From Bacteroidaceae bacterium (GTDB lineage: Bacteria > Bacteroidota > Bacteroidia > Bacteroidales > Bacteroidaceae): a stretch of DNA of 51,762 bases. The stretch covers positions 1 through 51,762 of the forward strand of contig JAGDCM010000108.1 in the NCBI GenBank assembly GCA_017958545.1. Direction: 5' to 3'. Under the pieces are notes generated by a model, which was not told where the DNA came from, searched no databases, and saw only the letters and a list, made by a program, of their open reading frames with translations. The first letter of the stretch is position 1. Every line of letters begins with the position of its first letter. The position numbers were made by a program, and so were the translations under genes. Positions 45,592 to 51,762 of this stretch are shown piece by piece.

Positions 45592-46950
45592 ATGGCTAAA
45601 AAACACAAACGCGTCCCGACAGAACTCGGTGAGAGACCCGTAGGAACCCTCCTCTGGCAATACGCTCTCCCCGCCATCATTGCAATGACGGCAACATCGC
45701 TCTACAATATTGTGGACCGCGCCTTCATCGGCCATATCGTCGGCAAACAGGCTCTCGCCGGACTGGCAGCCACCTTCCCCTTCATGAATCTCGGTGCCGC
45801 TTTCGGTGCAATGGTAGGTGTGGGAGCCTCCACTGTCATCTCCGTGCGTCTAGGACAGAAGGATTACCGCACCGCCCAGCAGGTTCTCGGTAATTCAGTT
45901 ATGCTCAATCTCATTCTGGGCACGCTCTTCACCATTGTTTTCTGGATATACCTCGACCCCGTACTCTACGTCTTCGGTGCTTCCGAAGCGACGATTCCCT
46001 ACGCACGCGACTACATGAAAATCATCCTGGCATTCAACGTGATAGGTCACAGTTACTTGGGACTCAACAATGTGATGCGCGCTGCCGGTCATCCGCGCAC
46101 GGCTATGCTGTGCACCCTCATGACGGTGGTCGTCAACGCCATCCTCGATCCCCTCTTCATGCTGGTGCTCCGTCTTGGTATCCAGGGTGCCGCCATCGCC
46201 ACAGTCATCTCGCAGGCGATAGCCCTCGTTGTGGTGTCGTCGCTCTTCTGCCGCAAGGACGAACTGCTCCGCTTCAAACGCGGCATCTACGGTCTGCGCC
46301 TCGATATCGTGCGTCAGACGCTATCCATCGGTATGGCACCGTTCCTCCTTAATCTGTGCGCCTGCCTCGTGGTGCTGCTCATCAATCAGGGTATGCTGCG
46401 CTACGGCGGCGACGATGCTGTGGGAGCCTACTCCATCGTCAACAGCGTGGTGTTCTTCTTCCTCATGATTGTCATCGGTCTGAATCAGGGTATGCAACCC
46501 ATCGTTGGCTACAACTGGGGCGCCCGTCAGGACGACCGTGTGTGGCAGTGTCTGCGCCTCGCCCTCGTTGCCGGCACGGGTATCACCTTTGCGGGCTTTC
46601 TCATCTGCGAGATATACCCACGTCTCCCGTCTCTCATCTTCACCACCGACGAACATATCATCTCCCTTGCTTCCAGGGGTTTCCGCCTCTGTGTGAGCAT
46701 CTTCCCGCTCGTGGGAGCACAGATGGTGATATCCAATTTCTTTCAGTCCATCGGTCATGCCGGTAAAAGCATCTTCCTCAGTGTGTCGCGTCAGATGCTG
46801 TTTCTCATTCCCGGACTTCTCATCCTGCCGCGCTACTGGGGACTCGACGGTGTGTGGATCAGTATTCCCATCGCCGACTTCATCTCCATGTGTGCTGCCT
46901 CTGTCATGCTTTGGCTCACAATCCGACACGTATGCAAAAAATCCTCATAG
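45592..46950 (+). CDS. MATE family efflux transporter
   Basis: MATE proteins export cationic drugs or metabolites by Na+ or H+ antiport. The 452-residue protein has twelve hydrophobic helices with the internal two-fold pattern of the family. Typical features are GTLLWQYALPAIIAMTATSLYNIVDRAFIGH at the start, GLAATFPFMNLGAAFGAMVGVGASTVISVRLGQ, NNVMRAAGHPRTAM and QGMQPIVGYNWGAR. The frame extends upstream to a TTG at 45553, but that lies inside the promoter's -33 element, so ATG 45592 (MAKKHKRVPTELG) was chosen. The end overlaps the phosphopantetheinyl transferase start by 19 bp. Confidence 0.94.
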   Translation: MAKKHKRVPTELGERPVGTLLWQYALPAIIAMTATSLYNIVDRAFIGHIVGKQALAGLAATFPFMNLGAAFGAMVGVGASTVISVRLGQKDYRTAQQVLGNSVMLNLILGTLFTIVFWIYLDPVLYVFGASEATIPYARDYMKIILAFNVIGHSYLGLNNVMRAAGHPRTAMLCTLMTVVVNAILDPLFMLVLRLGIQGAAIATVISQAIALVVVSSLFCRKDELLRFKRGIYGLRLDIVRQTLSIGMAPFLLNLCACLVVLLINQGMLRYGGDDAVGAYSIVNSVVFFFLMIVIGLNQGMQPIVGYNWGARQDDRVWQCLRLALVAGTGITFAGFLICEIYPRLPSLIFTTDEHIISLASRGFRLCVSIFPLVGAQMVISNFFQSIGHAGKSIFLSVSRQMLFLIPGLLILPRYWGLDGVWISIPIADFISMCAASVMLWLTIRHVCKKSS

Positions 46951-47576
46951 ACGACAATTTTGCCGATTTCACCGAAGAAAAGCTCCTTCACAACATAGGC
47001 CTCCTTCCCGACTGGCGCAAGGAACAGGCTTTGCGTTTTAAGCACTTCGAGGGTCGTCGCAGCTGCACTGTAGCACTCCTCCTTCTTGCCGAGTGTCTCG
47101 GCGTAAAACCCGCCGACATACCTCCTTTCCAATATAACGAACACGGCAAACCATCTTTGATGGGTCAAGAGGCAAGAGACAAGGGTCAAGAGTCAAGGGG
47201 TAATTCTCAATTCTCAATTCTCAGTTCTCAATTCTCAATTTCCCACTGTCACGAAGCCGTTGCCTGCATGGTAAGCGATATGCCTTGCGGCATCGATGTG
47301 GAGAGCGTCGGACGCTATCGCGACAGCGTGGCACGCTATTCCATGGACGAGGAGCAGATGCAACACATACTTTCAAGTGACGATCCGGCTCTCGCCTTCA
47401 TCCGTCTGTGGACGCAGAAGGAAGCCTATCTCAAGGCGCTCGGTACTGGTATTCAGGATAATATGCGCGACATACCGTCCTCGCTGCTCCGTCGCGTCAC
47501 TCACACCGAGGTGCACTCCGACAAGGGTTACGTGCTCTCCTGGTGTGTTCTAGAAAACGCCCATAAACCCCATTAG
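46932..47576 (+). CDS. 4'-phosphopantetheinyl transferase superfamily protein with repeat insertion
   Basis: This enzyme would attach the phosphopantetheine arm of CoA to acyl or peptidyl carrier proteins. Signature motifs are GIDVES (120-125, metal-binding Asp122 and Glu124) and WTQKEAYLKALGTG (160-173), plus GKPSL and SISHC. The 214-residue length is slightly long because residues about 77-101 (GQEARDKGQESRG, then NSQFSILSSQFSIS) are encoded by two blocks of tandem heptads. In relatives a short loop ending in F-SISH stands here. ATG 46932 lies inside the MATE gene; a longer frame from 46854 was rejected as overlap. The exonuclease III gene follows after 16 bp. Confidence 0.9.
   Translation: MQKILIDDNFADFTEEKLLHNIGLLPDWRKEQALRFKHFEGRRSCTVALLLLAECLGVKPADIPPFQYNEHGKPSLMGQEARDKGQESRGNSQFSILSSQFSISHCHEAVACMVSDMPCGIDVESVGRYRDSVARYSMDEEQMQHILSSDDPALAFIRLWTQKEAYLKALGTGIQDNMRDIPSSLLRRVTHTEVHSDKGYVLSWCVLENAHKPH
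47164..47241 (+). repeat. Two adjoining heptad arrays in frame inside the phosphopantetheinyl transferase gene
   Basis: Block 1 (47164-47198) has five units: gtcaaga, ggcaaga, gacaagg, gtcaaga, gtcaagg. Block 2 (47102-47136 offset to 47202-47236 in window numbering) has five units of aattctc with one agttctc, then a partial aattt. Together they add about 25 codons without breaking the frame. Confidence 0.88.
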
Positions 47577-47592
47577 ACCCATAAAATAAGCA

Positions 47593-48345
47593 ATGAAATT
47601 TATCTCATGGAATGTCAACGGTCTGCGCGCCGTGGTCGGTAAGAACTTCTGCGAAGCCTTCGAGGCCCTCGACGCCGACTTTTTCTGTCTGCAGGAAACA
47701 AAGCTGCAGGAAGGTCAGATTAACCTCGATTTTCTCGGCTACTACTCCTTCTGGAACTATGCCGAGAAGAAAGGTTACTCCGGCACGTGCGTCTACACAA
47801 AACATCCTCCCCTCTCCGTACACTACGGTATGGGCGTTGAGGAGCACGACCACGAAGGCCGCCTCATCACGCTGGAATACGCCGACTTCTTCCTCGTCTG
47901 CTGCTACACACCCAATTCACAGGACGGCCTGCGCCGTCTCGACTATCGTATGCAGTGGGAAGACGACCTGCGCAGCTATCTCATGGCGTTGGATGCCAAG
48001 AAACCCGTCATCTACTGCGGCGACCTCAATGTGGCACACCGCGAGATAGACCTCAAGAATCCCCAGACGAACCACGAAAACCCCGGTTTCACTGATGAGG
48101 AGCGCGACAAGATGTCCACTCTGCTCAGCAGCGGTTTTGTGGACACGTTCCGTTATTTCTATCCCGACGCAGAGGGTCAGTATTCATGGTGGAGTTATCG
48201 CATGAGAGCCCGTGAGAGAAATGTGGGCTGGCGTATCGACTATTTCATCGTTTCCGAACGTCTGTGCAAGCGTCTTGAGAGCGCCAGCATCCATCAGGAA
48301 ATCCTCGGCAGCGACCATTGTCCGGTAGAATTGATAATTGAATAA
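47593..48345 (+). CDS. xth: Exodeoxyribonuclease III
   Basis: This is the exonuclease III/AP endonuclease that cuts at abasic sites in base excision repair. The 250-residue protein has the full motif set: FISWNVNGLRA, LQETKLQEG with metal-binding Glu35, YCGDLNVAH (catalytic Asp and Asn) and, at the end, GSDHCPVELIIE with Asp241 and His242. WRIDYFIVSERL is also typical. It is cytoplasmic and Mg2+-dependent. It closes the three-gene MATE-PPTase-xth unit, and a perfect hairpin terminator begins 4 bp after the stop. Confidence 0.97.
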   Translation: MKFISWNVNGLRAVVGKNFCEAFEALDADFFCLQETKLQEGQINLDFLGYYSFWNYAEKKGYSGTCVYTKHPPLSVHYGMGVEEHDHEGRLITLEYADFFLVCCYTPNSQDGLRRLDYRMQWEDDLRSYLMALDAKKPVIYCGDLNVAHREIDLKNPQTNHENPGFTDEERDKMSTLLSSGFVDTFRYFYPDAEGQYSWWSYRMRARERNVGWRIDYFIVSERLCKRLESASIHQEILGSDHCPVELIIE

Positions 48346-48348
48346 TAA

Positions 48349-48380
48349 AAAATAAGAGCCACCCGAGTGGCTCTTATTTT
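48349..48380. terminator. Strong bidirectional terminator after exonuclease III
   Basis: A perfect 14-bp stem (48349-48362 with 48367-48380) closes a CCGA loop. Its AAAATAAG / CTTATTTT ends supply an A-run and a T-run on each strand, so it can also stop transcription from the minus-strand peptide gene at 48458. Confidence 0.9.
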
Positions 48381-48457
48381 AGTTCGCATCGACTGCGCTC
48401 GCGCTCATTTGCTAGCGCAAAAGTAGACAGCGATTCAAGATGCGCGTTTTACGGCTC

Positions 48458-48640
48458 TTACCACTCCTCCGACCATGCGTCGCGTGAAGATAATGTGTAA
48501 TCCACCGTCTCACGCGCGCCGAATCCGCCGGGAGTGCTTATCTCCTCATTCTTAATCTCTGCCGTCGTGCTACTGCAGATGATATCCTCTTCAGCAAAAC
48601 CTATCACCTCACTTTGGGGTTCTATATATGTCTTTTTCAT
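48458..48640 (-). CDS. 60-residue Bacteroidales-type small peptide of unknown function
   Basis: The peptide begins MKKTYIEPQSEVIGFAEED, continues with IICSSTTAEIKNEE and ends ARETVDYTLSSRDAWSEEW. Short peptides with an MKKxYIxP start, a small-residue midsection and an acidic, Trp-containing end are common next to surface-protein genes in Prevotella-like genomes; I know no established function. It has no signal peptide and is strongly acidic at the C-terminus. It starts 13 bp after the stop of the 904-residue secreted protein and is probably cotranscribed with it. Confidence 0.7.
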   Translation of the reverse strand: MKKTYIEPQSEVIGFAEEDIICSSTTAEIKNEEISTPGGFGARETVDYTLSSRDAWSEEW

Positions 48641-48653
48641 AGTTGTAGTCCGA

Positions 48654-51368
48654 TTACCTGTTCAACTTCTGACCGCCGACGCCGTAGCGCACACCGTTCT
48701 TCACAATCACAATCCTGTCGTTCTCGAGGAACTTGCCTTCCTTCGGAGTCTCCGCATCCAGAGCCTCCACACTGCCGATTGCCGTAACATCCTCGTCGTC
48801 GAACGATACAGACAGGCGTGCTCCTCCGTCAGTCACCTTCAGATAAGCCTTGTCCGAAGGTATTGCTACCGTAGATGGAATGAACCATCCGAAACTCAGC
48901 GGGTCGGAATCCTTAATGAGACCGTAGTATGTGGTATTGGCCTCCTCTGGGAAGACGCTGCCGCCTACATTCACGCAGAAGAGGTTGTCCTCCAGCGCCT
49001 TTCCTTCTGCTGCCATCGGGATGAACACCTCTGCACTTGGTGTTCCCTTGAGCAGTATACCCGTATTGGCGGGCACAGCCTGCTCTATCGTGCGGAAGTT
49101 CACCTTCGTAGCACTTACAGCGTATGCCTCGTATGCCTCCACCCCGTCGGGAAGATTCTCCAGATCGAGAGGATACGGACAAGCGAATGTGGTGTAACCG
49201 TTAGTGCCGAGAGTGGCGGAAACCGTTGTCTCAGAACCCTTATAGTAGAGTTTGAAATTATCCACACAGGTCCAGGCCTTTGTGTTGGCGCAGCGATAAC
49301 CCACACGGATACCGTCACCATCTGTGTTCATGATAACGTTCAGAGTGTTGGGATAGAGACCCGCTGCCAGATAATTGTTTGCTGCACTGGAACCGTTGGG
49401 CACATAGAACGAAGCGCCATCGGGCTGTGCTCCGCCCAGACTATTGTCCGTGATGCTCTGCACGTCGAAGAGGTTTATCACCGTCTTACCGTTCTCGCCG
49501 AAATACATCGTACCGGTCACTGTCGACGTACCGGCCACATAATCTGAATAAGCTGTATTCATCGGGTCGTTGGTGCGTTCGAAGCCGTCCATTGTCATTG
49601 CATAGCGACCTGCAGGAAGCAGATACGGCAGCGTCTGATAGAGGTTGAAACTGCTGTTGTAGTAGCGCATCACTCCGTTTGTTACGCCCACCGTCGTACT
49701 GCTTTCCAACTCTTCCGTCCAAGCTTCCTTGTAGTTCGTGTTGGAGAAGTCGTTGTTCACTATCATCCATGTGAGGTCCAGACCGTTGCCTTTGACGCTC
49801 ACGCTCTTCATCCATGTCATTGCGGCAGCCCACAGAGCTGTCTTGGCATTGTTTATGTCCGACACCGTTGCCGCTGCCTCCACATCCTCGTCCAGAGCCG
49901 CAGCTGTCGTGTTGTATGTCGATGTGGCACCCACTTCATCGTCGTAGCTCTCCGTCTGTGCCAGAAGGCGATCTGTGATGCAGGCGCGCAAAGCATTATA
50001 TTCGGCATACGGGCTCACGAAGGCTTCTGCCGCCGTCTTCGCGTCTCCCACGGCTGCTATTGCCGTTTCGTATTCTGCCACTGTGCTCCACGACTTGTTG
50101 TAGGTGTCGATTACGCCGTCGAGAATACCCTTCTGCGTTGCGGGCAACACGAGAGCCTGCGCAACCGATACCACAGCCTGCAACTGTGCCTCGTAGACGG
50201 AGAGATCTTCCGACGAGAAATAGGTCAGACGCACGTTATTGAAGCATATCCAGTTGGGATAGTCGCCGTCGCTGTAGCTGGGCACCACGATACTCAGGTC
50301 GAGCACACCGTTGCCGTCTACCCACGTGTAGACAGTGTTGGTGTATTTCGTACCTTCATTGAACTCGTTCTTGATATCGCCTCTTGAAGTGGGCTTTGAG
50401 TGGTCACTGTTGGAAATCTCATACCAGTCCTTGATGAGCACCTTGTTGTCGTTGGCCTGCACATAGGCGTTGGAGAAGCGATATCCGTTTTCTGCGAATG
50501 TCACACAACGGCTTCTGTTTACAGCCCTGTAGAATGCCTGAACATCCACCTCATAGAAACCGGGAGTGAGTCCCGTAATCTGCTGGCTCACTGTGGCCTG
50601 CGTTCCGGCTGCGTTCTGTATCTGATAGCTGCCGTTGTTGATGGCCGTTCCCTGGATATTATTCACTGTCCATCCGTCTGTGTTGGAATACATTGTGGGA
50701 TTAGTAATGCTGGACGTTTTGTCCTCTGCTGTCATTCCATCGAAAGCAGTCTTCAGTTCTGCCACCGATGCCACTGTCAGACCGCCCTTTGCTCCTATGG
50801 CTGCTGCGCGTGCGTTCTCAGCAGCGTCCACAATGGCTATCTGCTCGCTCGCGCTCTTCCATTGCCAACGGGCAGCATTTGCCTCACCGTCCACCAACAC
50901 CAGCTTACCGTCTCCGTCTATTGCCACGAAGTAGCCCTGCGTGGCGTATGCCACCTGTGAGGGCTTGTAGATGCAGCGCAGAAGAATGCCGTCAGAGGTC
51001 TCTATTGCAGCCCATTTGTGGTACGATTTTCCTCCGCAGTCCAATCCGTTTGCCAGCACGCGCAGGAATCTGCCGTCATCGGTGTTTCCTTTTGTTGTAT
51101 TATAGAAGTCACCCATTCGAAAGCGCAGATACGTATATCCGCTAAACTCGGAGGCCGTGCCTTCATTTGAAATCTCCAAAGGAATGCCGTAGTCGTCCAC
51201 CATTGCGCCGTCGTTGGACACAGAGGTCACGCCGTGACTCAGGAACTTGCCTGTCTCTGCGTTGTAGAGATAACCCGTGGCACCATTTGCCGGCAGCTCA
51301 GCGAACGCCATCACTGGCAGCATCACTAAAAATAAGACTAAACTGAAAAACAGTGTAATTTTTTTCAT
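48654..51368 (-). CDS. Secreted 904-residue multidomain binding protein
   Basis: The protein has a signal peptide (about 1-23, ending VMAFA). An N-terminal beta-trefoil-like region follows (GYLYNAETGKFLSHG...RWQWKSASEQ, about 30-170), then a galactose-binding-like domain (about 215-385, ending ICFNNVRLTYFSS). A helical FIVAR-like stretch occupies about 390-520. A second galactose-binding-like domain (NNDFSNTNYKEAW...CVDNFKLYY, about 535-705) and a small beta domain with GYTTFACPYPLDL and VPANTGILLKGTP complete the core. The C-terminal tail (GKFLENDRIVIVKNGVRYG, then VGGQKLNR) matches the tail at the left window edge. No catalytic motif was found, so a glycan-binding or adhesion role is a guess. 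A good promoter lies 51 bp upstream. Confidence 0.85.
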   Translation of the reverse strand: MKKITLFFSLVLFLVMLPVMAFAELPANGATGYLYNAETGKFLSHGVTSVSNDGAMVDDYGIPLEISNEGTASEFSGYTYLRFRMGDFYNTTKGNTDDGRFLRVLANGLDCGGKSYHKWAAIETSDGILLRCIYKPSQVAYATQGYFVAIDGDGKLVLVDGEANAARWQWKSASEQIAIVDAAENARAAAIGAKGGLTVASVAELKTAFDGMTAEDKTSSITNPTMYSNTDGWTVNNIQGTAINNGSYQIQNAAGTQATVSQQITGLTPGFYEVDVQAFYRAVNRSRCVTFAENGYRFSNAYVQANDNKVLIKDWYEISNSDHSKPTSRGDIKNEFNEGTKYTNTVYTWVDGNGVLDLSIVVPSYSDGDYPNWICFNNVRLTYFSSEDLSVYEAQLQAVVSVAQALVLPATQKGILDGVIDTYNKSWSTVAEYETAIAAVGDAKTAAEAFVSPYAEYNALRACITDRLLAQTESYDDEVGATSTYNTTAAALDEDVEAAATVSDINNAKTALWAAAMTWMKSVSVKGNGLDLTWMIVNNDFSNTNYKEAWTEELESSTTVGVTNGVMRYYNSSFNLYQTLPYLLPAGRYAMTMDGFERTNDPMNTAYSDYVAGTSTVTGTMYFGENGKTVINLFDVQSITDNSLGGAQPDGASFYVPNGSSAANNYLAAGLYPNTLNVIMNTDGDGIRVGYRCANTKAWTCVDNFKLYYKGSETTVSATLGTNGYTTFACPYPLDLENLPDGVEAYEAYAVSATKVNFRTIEQAVPANTGILLKGTPSAEVFIPMAAEGKALEDNLFCVNVGGSVFPEEANTTYYGLIKDSDPLSFGWFIPSTVAIPSDKAYLKVTDGGARLSVSFDDEDVTAIGSVEALDAETPKEGKFLENDRIVIVKNGVRYGVGGQKLNR

Positions 51369-51419
51369 AGTTATCGTTTTTTAGGTTAATTTATGATTCA
51401 AGGTACGCGTATTACGGGA

Positions 51420-51450
51420 CAAAGATACGTTTTTTTGTTGAAATAACAAA
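51420..51450 (-). promoter_or_regulatory. Promoter of the 904-residue protein gene: TTTG - 19 bp - TATCTTTG
   Basis: On the minus strand TTTG (51447-51450) and TATCTTTG (51420-51427) are separated by 19 bp, a good Bacteroidetes promoter. The box ends 51 bp before the ATG. Confidence 0.82.
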
Positions 51451-51502
51451 GTTTATTGGTTATTTGTTATAGGTGATTGGATGTTTTTTGTCATTTATCC
51501 TT

Positions 51503-51572
51503 GGTCTTTTGTCTTTAGTCTTTTGTCTTTAGTCTTTAGTCTTTAGTCTTTAGTCTTTAGTCTTTCGTCTTT
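51503..51572. repeat. Ten-unit heptad tandem repeat (agtcttt)
   Basis: Ten consecutive 7-bp units run from ggtcttt and tgtcttt through seven agtcttt/tgtcttt copies to cgtcttt. It is the longest heptad array in the window and lies in non-coding DNA upstream of the 904-residue protein gene. Confidence 0.92.
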
Positions 51573-51629
51573 CGCTCACAAAATATTCGTGTCCCCGATG
51601 TCCCCGATGTCCATGTTTTAATGTCTTTT

Positions 51630-51762
51630 CCTGATTTCGGTTGACAGTTTTTTGCTCTTTTCCTGAGTTGGTTGTCAGTTGTTTTCCTGATAAGGTTTAC
51701 ACTTTACTGTTTTCGTTGACATCGTTCCTGATGGGGTTGACATTTTTCTGAAAAGGTTGACA
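51630..51762. repeat. Six degenerate repeats of CTGAnnnnGGTTGACA reaching the right edge
   Basis: Copies begin at 51630, 51662, 51686, 51707, 51727 and 51748. Each runs from (C)CTG through a variable 5-7 bases to a GTTGACA-like end. The last three intervals are 20-21 bp. The last copy ends exactly at the window edge, so the array may continue. No ORF covers it. Confidence 0.8.

Noticed and set aside
48418..48425. TACTTTTG on the minus strand resembling a -7 box
   Set aside because: No minus-strand gene or RNA follows before the terminator and exonuclease III; probably chance.
51503..51762. CRISPR array at the right end
   Set aside because: The units are 7 bp or degenerate 16 bp with 4-16 bp gaps; there are no 25-40 bp identical repeats with unique spacers and no cas gene.

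Overview
The window looks like a chromosomal segment of a Bacteroidales bacterium, most likely Prevotella-like. The signs are Bacteroidetes-type promoters (TTTG, about 20 bp, TAnnTTTG) in front of several genes, large secreted multidomain proteins with type IX secretion-like C-terminal tails, a TamB/lipoprotein-TamL pair, a Na+-pumping methylmalonyl-CoA decarboxylase operon of the succinate-propionate fermentation, and families typical of gut Bacteroidota (GH29, GH97, CotH kinase, MINPP-like phosphatase). No phage, conjugative module, complete insertion sequence, CRISPR array or rRNA is visible.

Layout. 1-9766 (minus): a glycan-directed block with a GH29-like fucosidase, a GH97 enzyme and a very large secreted protein that runs off the left edge a few residues before its expected end. 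9927-18070 (minus): a compact housekeeping operon of ABC-F ATPase, MetA-type acyltransferase, U32 protein split from its Cys-rich tail, a membrane protein, RadA and an FAD protein. 18192-19993 (plus): an SSS transporter and a small Spy-like periplasmic protein. 20072-27395 (minus): tRNA-His, folD, ffh, a 1576-residue secreted CotH-kinase protein and initiator tRNA-Met. 27396-28130: a gene-poor spacer with two 11-bp tandem repeat arrays. 28131-39134 (plus): a seven-gene operon of TetR, FabG, RluA, TamB, TamL, phosphatase and TrmN6. 39129-45460 (minus): mmdA-D followed by uxaB-uxaA. 45592-48345 (plus): MATE exporter, phosphopantetheinyl transferase and exonuclease III, closed by a strong terminator. 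48458-51368 (minus): a 904-residue secreted protein and a 60-residue peptide. 51369-51762: promoter, heptad repeats and a cluster of 20-21 bp degenerate repeats reaching the right edge.

How the genes work together. The secreted hydrolases and binding proteins fit host or plant glycan foraging. UxaB/UxaA would feed galacturonate carbon towards KDG. The mmd operon would couple decarboxylation of methylmalonyl-CoA to sodium export. TamB and TamL form an envelope assembly machine.

Most unusual signals. No complete new enzymatic system is evident. What stands out is: (i) a dispersed family of tandem heptanucleotide repeats found at six loci, two of them in frame inside conserved enzyme genes; (ii) helically phased repeats (11 bp and 20-21 bp) in two non-coding stretches; (iii) a U32 protein whose Cys-rich tail is a separate stop/start-coupled ORF; (iv) an initiator tRNA that departs from the three-G:C anticodon-stem signature; (v) several promoters that leave almost no 5' leader. 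All calls come from reading the sequence; no database search was run.
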